A stretch of 64,000 nucleotides of DNA from Turnera subulata. Its lineage: Eukaryota; Streptophyta; Magnoliopsida; Malpighiales; Passifloraceae. Where the stretch lies: positions 1 through 64,000 of the forward strand of contig JAKUCV010003088.1 of NCBI GenBank assembly GCA_028386065.3, given 5' to 3'. A program made the position numbers and the translations under genes. The notes below the pieces were generated by a model. That model worked only from the letters and a program-made list of their open reading frames with translations, was not told where the DNA came from and ran no database searches. Shown in pieces: positions 43,806 through 55,853 of the stretch (position 1 is the first letter of the stretch; every line of letters begins with the position of its first letter).

Positions 43806-46732
43806 TTTCTCTTTTCTCCTTCACTTTTCTTTTCCCCTTTCCCGTTGCTCCTCCACTTTGCAGCCGCCATCTGCAACGGCTCTTGTCCCCCACTACCGCC
43901 ATCAACGGCCATTGAATCCCCCAACCCTCTTCTTCTTTCTTTTTTCTCTATTCTCCCACACACACAAACCTGGGCCGCCATTTTCCTCCTCTCCCTTTCC
44001 TCATCTCCTCTTTTTTTTCTTCTCCTCTCTTTTTCGTCCTTGAATCCCCTCACATCTTCTCTTCCCCTCGCGCCGGCAACAACACCACCTTCTTCGTCGA
44101 TGAGCTCCACAACTGTGACGAGGAGGTCTATGCGAGGAGGTACCACCACCGCGTCGTCGCTGCACGGGTAAGCCTCGCCGCCCTTTAATTCTTCTTCCTC
44201 CACTAGACTCCCTACTTTGTTTCTTCTCTATTTCGCCTCCCCAATTTGTGGGTTTTCGTGCTGAATTGATTTTGGTTCATGGGTGGTTATGTGGTTGGTG
44301 CTCGGCGTGGTGGTGTGTTTGGATTCGACTTCGTGGCGTTTGGTTAGTGTCGCCGGATTTGGAGCTGTGGGTGCTGGTCGTGTTGAGCAGGGTTGCTGTT
44401 GGCTCGACCGGCTTGAAGGCTGCTGCTATGGATAGTTTGGACGGTGTGTGTGCGTGTTCGGATTACTACCATTCACGGCCTTGAACTCGGTAGTGGACAA
44501 AACCGGCGTGAACAATACTCTCCGGTGAGCAATTTCTTCCCTTCTTAAATTCGTTTAGATGTTTTGTGATTGAATTAGTTGATGGATGATTGTTGTCTTG
44601 AGTTGGGGATTGAATGTGGGTTGTGGTTTTTCGGCATTGGCAGTTTGTTGAGGTTTTCGGCATCTCGGGTTACTGTTCCGGCGAGGGTGACCGGAATCCG
44701 GCAAGCGCGCACTGTTCCGGCGAGGGCTCGAGAATTTTCCGGCGAAGGCTCGGGTCTTGTCCAACGGAGTACATTTCTTGTTCTGCGAGTATTAAACGGT
44801 ATTTATCCTTGGTTTGTCTCGGTTTTGCCTTGTACTTAAATACCGAATTCTTCAACGTTATACACATTCAAGTATCAAGTAATTTAGTGGATTACTGAGA
44901 GCGGAGAGTTAGAGTGTGTGGCCGGGAGAACTTACCGACACGTAGAGAATTTAGGCCGATTAACCTTGGGCTCGGGATGGCTTTAGGACGGTTTTTAGGA
45001 AAACCGAGCCCAGGCCCAATAATCTCAATTTGAAGCTTAGAATGTTTTATATGGACTTAAAGATATGGACTTAAGGCCTAATCTCAGATAATTAAATTTA
45101 CGAACTCTTCGGAAACGGGCTTGAAGCCCAATTTAATAATCGGTAAACATGAATTTAGGAAAATGGGCCTCGGCCCGGAATTTATGATTAAGGATTTAGT
45201 GGGCCTTAGGCCCGAGAATTGTTTATGGACTTAGATTGGTGAACCTTAGATTCCTTTTTCTTGGAGTTATTGATGAGAAAATATTCTTTTGGGCTTAGAC
45301 CCGGAAATCTAATAATCGGATAGCTAGGGTCGGGAGTTACTCGATTGGAGCATACCTTTAGCACGCATACACGTTTTTATTTCTAAAATTTGCTTAGTGA
45401 TTATATTATGTATCGGTATTCAGGCACGGGAGATACCTCGGGAGCTGTAGACTCAGACTCGGGAAGAAGTCATAATCTGCATTTTTTAGGTGACATTATA
45501 AGTCTTTATATATATGTTTTGTGAATGCATGTTGGTGTGGTTTGTTTGTTTACTTGCCTTGTTTGCTACATGCGGTGATTGGAATTGTATACCTGATTGT
45601 TTTCACATGCCTAATTTCGAGATGAGAAATTGTGATGGAATATAACATGTATTATGTTTTGGTGATAGTGTGTGGTTATGGGCCGAAGGCCCTGATAAAA
45701 CAAAAACACATAGAATTCACATATCCCTGGAAAGCATAATGTATTTCAACAGAAATGTAAAAGTGTAATTAAGGATAAAATATTGAATTCTACTGTGGCG
45801 TCGGCTGGTAGCCCCGAGGGAGGGTTGGGTACCCTCGGGTCACTTTATGCTGTTTAGCATGGTATCCCAGGGGATGTAGGTGCACCCCTGGAAGACTTGC
45901 ACCGGTTAGGTGTGTCTGAGTGCACCCTCAGGTAGCTAGCGGCCACCCGAGATTCATCGGTGGTTTTAGACCTCAGAATCTACCCCTTCTGAGGTTCGAC
46001 ACTTGGGTTTCACACCCGGATCTGATCAGATGCGCTACCGAGACTTGACTCACAGTAGAGGGCCCATAATAAAAATATTAATAATAATAAAATACATTGA
46101 GTCTAAATAATATGGACAAAGACACAATAAGGTGTTTATGTGTTGGTGTGTGATTCTGATATTGCTTGTATGCTGTACTTGTGCTCGTGAACTACTCACC
46201 CTACGAGCATGACTTCACTTTCATGTATACTTAGACTTTTAATGTTCACTGAGTAGGCGACTCACATAATCGCCACCGTTGTTTTTCAGACTTTAGTTAG
46301 CGAGCTGTCTCACCTTTACCTTCGACCCGGAGTTCAGACGAAGATACTTCAGCTGGTAGTTGTGCATCGTCACTCGGTTGGATTCATAGGACCCATATGC
46401 ATGTTATTTTCTACTTGACTTTTATTATTATTTCATCTTTCGCTGCATGAGAATTACTCTGAGATGTCATAAATGTTTTACTTCTTTATCGGCATTTTGC
46501 CGGAGTTTAATGTTATGATGTTATTCGGCGTGATGCCGTGTTGGCTTATGACTTGTTAAGCCGGTTTATTTCTTTCATTTTATGACATCTCGGTGTTAAT
46601 ATATTTCTATACATAATGTTTGTGTACTGAAGCACTACTATTCGTATCCCGGGTTTCAAGGATATTTGGGTAAATCTCTTTCGTTTACTTTAATTATGTT
46701 TATTTTATCAAATTGGGATACGGGCTTCCACA
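43480..46732 (+). repeat. 3' LTR of the nested Gypsy
   Basis: About 3.25 kb from TGTAACGCCCCGG to GGGCTTCCACA. The first 829 bp match the 5' LTR. It also contains TGTTCCGGCGAGGG-type repeats (44680-44740), an AGGCCC/GGGCCT-rich part (44990-45300) and CCTCGGG palindromes (45810-45990). The foldback cluster is inserted at its last bases. Confidence 0.9.
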
Positions 46733-47364
46733 GTGAAGGTGCTCTCCTTGAGGGGGATAAAAAGCATCACGTCCCGAGTTCGAATCCCTAGTGCTGCAGC
46801 ATGGTAAAGGATTAAACCTTGAAAAGGTGTGGGCTGAGGGATGTGATGTAACAATACCTGAATATGTTGGGTCCCTCGGGGAGAGGGCCTTCACAGCGCC
46901 TTTTCTGTGAAGGCCCTCTCCCCGAGGGACCCACCATATTCAGGTATTGTTACATCACATCCCTCAGCCCACACCTTTTCAAGGTTTAATCCTTTACCAT
47001 GCTGCAGCACTAGGGATTCAAACTCGGGACGTGATGCTTTTTATCCCCCTCAAGGAGAGCACCTTCACCAACTCACCTGCTGCAGCACTGGTGAAGGTGC
47101 TCTCCTTGAGGGGGATAAAAAGCATCACGTCCCGAGTTCGACGTGATGCTTTTTATCCCCCTCAAGGAGAGCACCTTCACCAACTCACCTGCTGCAGCAC
47201 TGGTGAAGGTGCTCTCCTTGAGGGGGATAAAAAGCATCACGTCCCGAGTTCGAATCCCTAGTGCTGCAGCATGGTAAAGGATTAAACCTTGAAAAGGTGT
47301 GGGCTGAGGGATGTGATGTAACAATACCTGAATATGGTGGGTCCCTCGGGGAGAGGGCCTTCAC
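46733..47364. mobile_element. Concatemer of foldback units with a tRNA-like B box
   Basis: A 162-bp unit bounded by GTGAAGG and CCTTCAC is present as plus (46733-46894), minus (46907-47068) and plus (47203-47364), with a collapsed 90-bp hairpin made only of the unit's left arm (47091-47180) in between. Spacers are 12, 22 and 22 bp, and the two 22-bp spacers are identical (starting CAACTCACC). Each full unit contains GAGTTCGAATCCC, which fits an RNA polymerase III B box. It encodes nothing. Confidence 0.88.
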
Positions 47365-47399
47365 ACTGAAGCTACCACCAACTTGAAGTTGGTACATGG

Positions 47400-48262
47400 A
47401 CTTATTGTTTGGCATGACCGGTTGGGCCATCCCGGGTCAATAATGATGCACGAAATTTATTGGATCATTCATTGAAAAACCAGAAGTTTTACAATCAATG
47501 AATTTCTATGAATTTTGTTTGCTGCGAAAGTTATTATATGGCCTTTCTAAGATGAGAATGGCCTAATATCACCAGCAAGTTTGAGAATAGTTTAGGGACA
47601 TAAACGCGGACTGATAAATCCGCGGTGTTAACCATCTAGGTAATTTTTACGATGCATCGACTAGATGGTCTATTATGTGACGCAAGTTGGCATTGTGCGC
47701 ACTTGTTCTAATGATTAAGCCACTTGCAGGTGCGTATCCCTACTCATGTTATTAGACTATATGTCTAGATAATGCTGGTATGTTTCTTCAATGGAGAATG
47801 TATATCATTGGAAATAAACCCAAAGAGATTTGGGCCATATTGACAATTGATTGCAGGACCATTGATGAAATATGACTATGGTATTTTATATGCAGTAAAT
47901 GTACATCAAGCCAATAAGATATTATAAGATCATAAGATCTCCCCATTGGTTCTTGGTCACAAAATATCTCCCATACTCGGACCGTTGGTTGTACAGTATA
48001 TTATGCTCCACCACAGCATAGTTAATCTGGTCCTTAGAGAAGGTTGGGAATAGATGTTGGGTAATCTTCATCAAATCACAACATTATTGAAACTATTGAC
48101 TAAAAGATTGGAGATTCATTTATAGCAAGATTTGCTTATTGATAATTCGATATGTGTGTATACCCAACATCAGAGGGAGAAAGAAGCAGCTGGATCAAGA
48201 GTTAAAATGCATAATATACATGATTGTTGATCCTCATATAAATTAATGTGAACCTGAAGTTC
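47400..48262 (+). pseudogene. Copia pre-integrase and integrase, decayed
   Basis: VWHDRLGHPGSIMMHEI at about 47408-47458 is the pre-integrase HD/GH signature. Farther on, weaker matches to the integrase core and its C-terminal part are visible (IAGPLMKYDYGILYAVNVHQ near 47850; SPLVLGHKISPI near 47945). Many stops and frame changes interrupt it. It belongs to the 15.8-kb Copia and resumes after the nested Gypsy. Confidence 0.8.
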
Positions 48263-48579
48263 AAAAGAAGATGATTCATTTGCAAGAAAATTGATATGCA
48301 ATTGCCAGACACATTTAAATTAAGTGTGACCATATACCAGCTGTAAATGCTCCTGTTTCAATTGATGTTCCCGAAGAACAATATGAGTATGCAAATGAAT
48401 CTATAGATTATACTCGGTTCTAAAAGAAAAGAAATTCTCGATAGAGAATAAAAGAGCAAAGTGATAAGATGACCCCAGTAAGGAAATAAGGCCTTCAGTA
48501 GAGGTTTGAATTAAAAGTCCTCAAGAAGAGAAAAATCCTCCAGATAAGGTTTTCTGACACAAATTGATAAAGTTCTAGA

Positions 48580-48919
48580 AGTAACTCAGGTACCTGAAAT
48601 AAATGAGCATGATGAGATCTCAATCACAGTGTCAGAAATAAGGTGGAACCGACGTGAAATAACCGTCGACGGAATACAATTTTTATTTATAGCGCTAAGT
48701 ATTAAAATGAGGATCAAGAACCTACTAATGAATGTAGGTGTTGTATGATTGGCAAAAATAAAGAGATATGATTAAAGGTTGTAGTCCGTACACCAGATGG
48801 ATGTAAAATTGATTGGTCGAAAAATGGGTACTTGTGCAGAAAAGATATTGAGATATAATGCACAGTTTGTAGCACAAGGTTTACCCAAATGACCTGGTAT
48901 TATTTGTGAGGAGATATAC
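48580..48919 (+). pseudogene. Copia reverse transcriptase, left part
   Basis: EINEHDEISITVSEIRWNRR near 48600-48660 is the pre-RT linker. VVRTPDGCKI-like text (48780) and RYNAQFVAQGLPK near 48860-48890 match the RT fingers (RYKARLVAQGF type). It stops at the nested LTR at 48920. Confidence 0.8.
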
Positions 48920-50462
48920 TGTAGGTTTCCAGTATGCTATATGACACTCATATACAAGAAAAACATGCAGCGGAATTTCCGGAAACAACACAGGAACACA
49001 TGTGAAGCATATAAACCGAATAACAATTTTTCGTACCTTATACGGTTAGGATCTTCCACCTAACTGAAGTGCCAGAATCAGCAAGAGCAAGACAAGGTAT
49101 CCCGCCCCTCTACGGTATCCACACGAACCGTGATCAAGCCAGAATCGTCACACGACCTCCAACTTCGAGCTCTCCCGAACTGGTGTGCTAGCAACAGGAC
49201 TTTCGGGAGCTTTGTGTGGTGTCTCTCTTCTTTCTCAAAGAAGGGTATGTGTGTGTTTTTACTCTCAAAACTCAGAAGCTCTCAAGACACTCTCAATGAT
49301 GCTCTGAAAACTGAATGAATATAAGAGAGAGGAGCAAAATGATCTGATCACTAAGGCACTCAACCCACTCACACATAATGCCATTAGGTTAATAGCAAAA
49401 TGTCCAACATAGTGGACCAAAGGTGATGACCCTCATCACTAATGTCTCCCACTAATATAATCAGATTACAACACACCACATCACCATTTCTGATCAATAA
49501 TTCAGATAATTATTGATCCAAAACGACCCTGGTTCAACCATAGTCCAACCACGGTCCAACCACACTCGGTCGAACCATGGTCCAACCACGGTTCAACCAC
49601 CTACTCGAATCAACGGTTCTACATGTGTGACCCTGTAGGCACTTGTAACGTCCGGCAATAATTGTAAAATCTCATTTTATAATTATAAGCAAAGAGCAGC
49701 GTCTAGCAACACATCATTGCTACCCGAACGACAAGATCAGCACTGATTCAAAATGCCTCGCAAACATGTCATCGTCCCTTCGTCACATTATCAAGATTAA
49801 ACCGAGACATGGAATATGTCAATCTCGTATATGTTTAATCTCGGTTTCTTGATCCTCGAGTTAACTGTGTAAAACGGATACCAATGATATCACCATATCA
49901 TAATCCGAGCACGGCCGTGCATTTACAGTTCAACTCTATCAAGAAACCATCCGATAATATACTCGTTATATGGGTTGGACGAATCCCCTTTGGATCATAC
50001 AAAACCCACTACACACTTATCGTATACCCAATGATTACCCTTAAGTCCACCCAGTCACGGATGACTAGGAATAATATCAAAGTATATGACTCACATGTTG
50101 GGAACCTTGACGATCTCAGGTCTAAGGACAATACCTATAAGAATCGCTATCGACAAACATATAACGCTCCATGTAGCATTCTTATGTGGGTCGGTCCAGT
50201 CCATAAGTTCTCCAACTTGTACCCGTATGTAGAATTCATATCACATATAAATTCTCAACATACGCTAGTCTTAATTTATTATTACAACCCATCTATAATA
50301 ATAATCGACTAGGGACATTTAAGAATATATCAAATATATATTCTAGGGTTATAAATATGTGCAAGCGATTATCTCATAATCATATTTATTGGAATAACCT
50401 TAATGTATATACACGACTATATACGATCATCTATTGATTGGCTTTTGGGCATATTACTAAGA
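48920..50462 (-). mobile_element. Solo LTR, same family as the 9128-17204 Copia, TSD TATAC
   Basis: It starts TGTAGGTTTCC and ends TTGGGCATATTACTAAGA. It is similar throughout to the LTRs at 9128 and 15671, including the GGTCCAACCA cluster near 49545. TSD TATAC at 48915-48919 and 50463-50467. The outer bases are TG...GA rather than TG...CA, a probable point mutation. It interrupts the host Copia RT. Confidence 0.92.
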
Positions 50463-51260
50463 TATACTCCCCTGTGGTGGATGTAATTATTTTGATAAGT
50501 CTGGCATTATATGAAAAGAATTAGAAATGCATCTAATGAATGCTTTTACAGCCTACTATGGATCCATAAGTTGTGAAATATACATGAAGATCCCTGAAGG
50601 ATCCAAGTTGCCTGAAGCAACTAACTCCCAGGAAATTACAAAAATTAAATTGAGTTTAAATCATTTTTTTGAGTATGAATAAATTTTATATTGATATCTA
50701 TTTGGTTAGTGACTGGAACTCCAGAAGAGGCTTCCAAATACCGTGCTATTAGACTGGTCCTGGAGTACCCTGTCTTAGTGCAATATGTATTGCTTGTAAC
50801 ATAAAGCCTGAAGCTTTTAAGCCTATTGGCAAGATATGTATTTGCTCTTATCTTTGGGAAATAACAAATGTGTAATCCTGTGAACCCGAAAGAGAGTAAA
50901 GTTGATTTTGCCGGACATCAACTACAACTTTACACATGATATTACAATATCATCGGGACTACAAAAGCAAGATGACAAGATAGACGCTCCAACGACAAAA
51001 TCATAAAGATAATGTTGTCAACTCTGTCCAATTAAAGCAATGATGTATCAAAGTGATCAGACAACACACACGTCACCAGAAGCTGACAAGAACGATTGGC
51101 ATGCAACGATATCAAGGAATCAACAGAGGTCAAGATGAGGGGGAGTAGAATACGCACTGCACTCTTTTTTCCTTCACCAAGTTTTTATCCCACTGGGTTT
51201 TCTTGGTAAAGTTTTTAATGAGGCAGTTGTCCCAAAAAGCGTATTCTACACAAGGTACAA
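50463..51260 (+). pseudogene. Copia reverse transcriptase (rest) and polyprotein end
   Basis: After the solo LTR the RT resumes (YSPVVDVI, then a piece corresponding to the EIYMKIPEG motif near 50577). The sequence from 51120 to 51260 is the characteristic 3' end of such Copia elements (CCCACTGGGTTTTCTTGGTA). The RT catalytic YVDD box is not visible, so an internal deletion is likely. Confidence 0.78.
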
Positions 51261-51268
51261 ACAGCATT

Positions 51269-51278
51269 AAAGGGGGAG
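51269..51278 (+). promoter_or_regulatory. Polypurine tract of the 15.8-kb Copia
   Basis: AAAGGGGGAG stands directly before the 3' LTR start TGTTATAAAATAAAG. Confidence 0.85.
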
Positions 51279-51356
51279 TGTTATAAAATAAAGGATAAAT
51301 ACAGTATGAATACTGTTTGTACCATATACATATACATATACAGTATATACCTCATG

Positions 51357-51402
<46 letters not shown>

Positions 51403-51541
51403 ACAGATGAAGAATGAAAATAAGAAGATGAAAAACCAAGTAGCAACCCGAGTTCCTCACCATTTTCTTCTCTTCATCTTCATCTTCTCCTCTCAATTTT
51501 TCTTCATCAATATTTTCCGATTAAACCGGTTATTTTTAACA
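51279..51541 (+). repeat. 3' LTR of the 15.8-kb Copia
   Basis: 263 bp. It differs from the 5' LTR mainly in the length of the (AT)n run and a few substitutions. Confidence 0.92.
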
Positions 51542-51649
51542 GTTATCTCAAATATTTACACTTCTTCACTCATATCCTTTTTGGTCGAAACGATATCATA
51601 TATTATATATATGCAATCAGAGATACAAATAGGGCTTTTACAGAATATG

Positions 51650-52150
51650 GCTCTACCCTCTCCTATCTTTATCCATGAGGATGCTAATCACAGAAGGGGG
51701 AGAGTCTAAAAGCAAAAGGTCAGGAATGGTGTTAGCGGCCAACCTAGCTAATTGAGTAGCTACTACATTGGCCTCTTCCTGAATGTGGTGAAAAGATAAG
51801 TTTATATTTCTTCAAAAAATTCACTAAATCAAAACCCAAGCCATCCAGCTGGTCATCTTGGAATAATTCTTCATTGAGCCATGTGATAGTCTCCCGGGAA
51901 GAAGACTCTACAATCAACTTAAACATGCTTCTGGTCTGTGCGAGTTGGAGTGCATGCAGGATGGAGGTTCTGTGTGTTTTAAACTGGGCGCAGCAGCCTA
52001 ATTTGATTTGAAAACCTCCAAGCCAGTCTCCAAAGTGGTCTCTTAAAACACCCCCCCGGATACCCATGGTGGTTTGCAAGATCAAAATGAACAGCCACAT
52101 TTAGCTTGAGGGAGCCCTCATCCGGTTTAACCCATCTCTCCAAAGCACTA
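51650..52150 (-). pseudogene. RNase H-like (retroelement-derived) remnant
   Basis: The minus strand reads WVKPDEGSLKLNVAVHFDLA, then after a shift RGGVLRDHFGDWLGGFQIKL, TSILHALQLAQTRSMFKLIV and ESSSRETITWLNEELFQDDQ, then after another shift QEEANVVATQLARLAANTIP. This is the plant RNase H-like domain that ends many LINE polyproteins and is also found alone. The Asp of the usual LNVDGA motif is replaced by Ala. Two frameshifts disable it. It lies beside the Copia target site. Confidence 0.85.
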
Positions 52151-52159
52151 GTCACTTGA

Positions 52160-54110
52160 TGGGACGATGGTCTATCGATCTACACTCTACAGCTTGACTC
52201 GCAAATGAAAACATGCATTTGATCTCTTATATTTTATTTTTGCCGATCAAATCAGATGCAGGGGCAAGTACATGCATGGCCTCTAAATATAAGATTACAC
52301 ATCATATATATCATATAGTGGTAAGATGCTAATATGTGTTCTAAATATTCTGAGTTTGAGTCCTAGCTAGCTATTTTGTTATTTATTTTGGGCCCTCCAA
52401 ATTTTATATTCTGGATTCATTACAGATTACATAATAAAATAAACTTTAAAATTTCAATACAAGGTAGAATCCCGCATATTTTGGCTCCAATAGAAAAAGT
52501 GTTTGTTGGGATAATCAATTGTCAGAATTTACCCTAGGTTGGCAAGGTTAGTATTTGGTTTGGTTACTTGTATCAATTTATATTACTTTATTTGCTTTAG
52601 TTCCCTCGCGTGAAGCGACATGCCAAAAAGGTATTAGCATACATATACAAAGGCAAGTTGGCTAGTAAATAGGTGTGGGCATTTTTTTCAATAATTTCAC
52701 TTTTCTTTACCATAATTAATTTAAAGTACGTACGTACATGACTGAATTCTTCATGTTCACATCTCACTTCCATTGCTGCGACTAGGTGGCGCTGGCTCGT
52801 GACTATATTGATTTGATCTTGGTCTTTAACAACATAAACTAATGTGGAAACTTAAGTAAATGAATTAGGTTGCAGTACCAAAAAAGAAGAAGAGATGAAG
52901 GGAATCAAGAGGGGGAAGCCTTGGTCTATAAGGAACAACGATTTTGTCTACTGCTCGTGGCATTTTATAAATAAAAAATGGTCCACCAAACCAATCATGC
53001 TTCCGCTGTGTATGCAATTTATTTTTTACAGTACTCATTTATATGCAACCCAACCAATCGGAATTCTGAAGTGGACGTGATGATACATTGATGGCTACAT
53101 TTTAAAGTGGATTTACCATAAAAAGGGAACATTAAAAAGTCGAAACTCCTAGACTGGGTTTTAAAAAAATCTGGTTCATGATATTTGCACGAGTGATGGG
53201 ACCCTATACTAGAGCTCGCAAGGTCAAGAATTTCAAAAAATCAGGACCTAAAAAACTCGAAAGCAATTATAATCCAGAAATGTTTATATCAAGATCGACC
53301 CAAGTTGTAATAAGACACATGAGGTGCCTACACATATAGAGAAAACATAAAATCAGTCGTGCAAATCTATTGATGTAGAAAGAAGGAAGCATCAACGTCT
53401 CCTTTGACGTCGTAATATGTCACTGTAAAAAAACAAAGCAATTGGATGTCTTTAGCGAATAATTGTGTGCTCTTGCAGAGAAATTATTTTACAACTTAAG
53501 CAGTATCCCGGGACAATATTTTCTGAACTAAATCTTGCAATACCTTGTCACCACATAACATAATAGGAAGTTCAATGCTCACGAGAACAAAGAACGGTAG
53601 GCATAAAACCCACCTAAAGAATCTTCAAATGCATTATTTTATTTTCTCTACGAATAGAAGAGATGTTGATTAAGAAGTAGGAATAATACAGGTAAGTTTC
53701 AACTTTACAGCTTCATTGAGTCAGTCTGTAGAAAGAAACTCCAGGAAAAGCTTTAACACCAACCTCCCTCCACCGGTGCGGTGCAGTGGAAGAATCGAAC
53801 TGATTTAGATTAATTTTGTGTTTCAGATCTGCTGGTGGTTACATGTAATTGAACAGTACAACTTGCTTCATTAGAATATTTTGGGGAACCATCCATAATC
53901 GTGATTAGTTTCTTAATTTGTATGGTTAATTTGGGAAGATTCTCATCCTAAACACATTAGTTAGTGTTGTACTTTTTTTGTCTTTTTTCCAAGTTATAGT
54001 TCAATTATAATCACATGACGTTATCAATGTTTGTTGCAGACCTGCAGAGCCCTTTTTTTCGTCTCTCAGTATATATTTTCTCACTTTTCTCTAACCTTAA
54101 AGCCAATAAA
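52160..54110. other. Intergenic, nothing convincing
   Basis: AT-rich DNA with no domain, LTR end or splice-consistent ORF that I can support. Confidence 0.6.
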
Positions 54111-54146
54111 GCAGCGTTCCTCATAAAAAAAAAAAAAAAAAAAAAC
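54111..54146 (+). other. Retroposon tail
   Basis: CCAATAAAGCAGCG is followed after a few bases by A(21), so a polyadenylated insert probably ends here. Its 5' limit and TSD are unclear. Confidence 0.4.
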
Positions 54147-54749
54147 AACGTAGTAGCAATAAGATGGTTGCCACTCTCTTTTCGTCTGTGTCATCTACCA
54201 TAGTAAATTGAACACTCGAACCTAAATTAAGTGACCTATTAGTTCACAAGAAAAGTGAAATATTTAGTAGGCACATATATAGCATTTTTGTGAATTTTCT
54301 TAACAAAATATTGGTGGGTTCTCTTTCCATTGGCATCACGTCCAAACAGAAACATCCAATGGATTCCATATTTCCTGTGTTTAATTGGGCAACTCAATTA
54401 ATTCTCGAAAGTGTAAAACTTTCTTCTTCGCAAACACAGGAATGAAGATTGAAGAGGTCAGCTGCAGCTAGCGAAGGGGCCCAGGGAGTTTGGATAAGAG
54501 AAAACCCAGCGTCAGTGGAGAGAAAAAGCAGAGGGATTCGATTATATGATATCTGCGGTCCTCTAATTAGATTTTTTTTTTCTAAGACGACATATAGCAC
54601 AAATTCGCTATACGTGTAAATAAATAAATCGAGAGAAAAAAAAAGAGTATATGTTACGTCACATTGACAAACCTAAATGGAGGCCAGTCTTTCATCCCAT
54701 GATAGATAACGAACAATAATGCAGCCTGCATGTTCTTTATAGACCCAGT

Positions 54750-55040
54750 TTGAGCCGAAAGAAACTACTCCCTGTTTTGTCTTCTAATTCACATTTGCAA
54801 AACAATAGGGCCAAACTCACAAAGCAACAAATTAATGCAATGCTTTTTAACAGAGATGCAAATGGATGGGCAACTAGCGACAGCAATGACCTGTGCAGGG
54901 ACGAGGTATGGTCTAAGCAAAAAAATGGTCATGGTACCACGATCCCAACCACCTGCTCCGCCGACAAGTTTTTTGGTATTTTTCTCATTCATGTTAATAC
55001 ATATCTAACTACATTGTCACAAAACTTTGCTTTTGCCTAG
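54750..55040 (+). CDS. Unrecognised 96-codon ORF
   Basis: An open frame with no motif that I recognise. Both strands are open over the central 200 bp, which lowers its coding credibility. It is reported only because the rest of this interval is featureless. Confidence 0.15.
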   Translation: MSRKKLLPVLSSNSHLQNNRAKLTKQQINAMLFNRDANGWATSDSNDLCRDEVWSKQKNGHGTTIPTTCSADKFFGIFLIHVNTYLTTLSQNFAFA

Positions 55041-55805
55041 CCATGAAATGGCATACCTCATACACATATACTTGGCCCGGTATATTTTCTTAGTTTTTTT
55101 TAAATTTTAATCCAGAGAAAACCGAAGAAAAAGAAAAGAAAACTGAAGAAAATATCAAAGAAAAAGAGCAAACTGAAGAATAAACTTTCTTTTTCAAAGA
55201 AAGATAAGCCAAATAATTTGGTTTGTGGTTCTTGGAGGTAGTGGGGGGAACTTTGTGAACTGTAAACAAAACACTACAAAGAAATAAAGTTAAAACGCGT
55301 TTCTTTGGGCCCCAAACAGAGGGAACTTTTGCGTTTTCACATGGGCTAATTGTCTCTTTCTGTGAATTTAGCGTAAAAATTTTTTAATTTATGATGGGCA
55401 TCATCCTAATCCAATCTCATTGAGCCTGGTGAGGGGAAAAAAGTAATTAAACCTGGACAATTTGTAGCCAAAATGAGTGGACAACAAATCTAGTTTATCG
55501 TGGATGCCATAGGATGTGAAAAAGAACGTCCATCGAAAGTGTTTATAAGTATATCCTCGAGGAAGAAGCTAGTTAATTAAGTCCAACATTGTCTACTAGC
55601 TAGTACTATATATTATAAAATGTTAGTCACTTTATGTAATAGTCAGCAGAATTACGACCTGTGTTCAAAAAAACAAAAGCATAGGCTTGCAGCATTAATT
55701 GACATTATTCACCTACATATCATGATTAATGACTATGATGGTTGAGGCCTCAAATTAAAGGGGTCCAATTGCATAGTGTTGTATTGACTGATAGATTCTT
55801 TCATA

Positions 55806-55853
55806 GTAATTTTTTTTTTTTTGAACGGTTTTCATAGTAATTTGTAAAGGATT
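55806..55853 (-). mobile_element. Minimal retroposon tail with duplicated target
   Basis: TTTCATAGTAATTT occurs on both sides of a T-run followed by GAACGG. This fits an extremely 5'-truncated antisense LINE insertion that left only its poly(A) tail and a few bases. Confidence 0.45.

Larger units (their letters stand above)
39408..47365 (+). mobile_element. Gypsy element nested in the Copia, TSD CTGAA
   Basis: It starts TGTAACGCCCCGG at 39408. The TSD CTGAA is at 39403-39407 and 47366-47370. The 5' LTR is cut at 40229 and joined directly to gag, which removes the primer site. Protease, RT and integrase are missing. In their place, between gag and the 3' LTR, lies a cassette with two antisense genes. 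The 3' LTR (43480-46732) ends in a foldback insertion. The start resembles Tekay/Del-type LTRs (inference). Confidence 0.9.
35706..51541 (+). mobile_element. Copia element, 15.8 kb including nested insertions, TSD GTTAT
   Basis: The LTRs at 35706-35984 and 51279-51541 are near-identical. They start TGTTATAAAATAAAG and end TTATTTTTAACA. The perfect TSD GTTAT stands at 35701-35705 and 51542-51546. Inside are a repeat-rich leader, an antisense gene, a nested Gypsy (39408-47365), decayed pol, and a nested solo LTR (48920-50462). Without the nested pieces the element is about 6.3 kb. No clear gag was found; the space where it should be is occupied by hairpin arrays and the antisense gene. Confidence 0.93.

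Noticed and set aside
46770..46810. tRNA gene suggested by GAGTTCGAATCCC
   Set aside because: No A box or cloverleaf can be fitted; only a B-box-like motif is present in the foldback unit.
46700..47430. Overlapping plus and minus frames with ALSPRDPPYSGIVTSHPSAH-type repeats
   Set aside because: Simple translations of the inverted 162-bp units; the repetition comes from the DNA.
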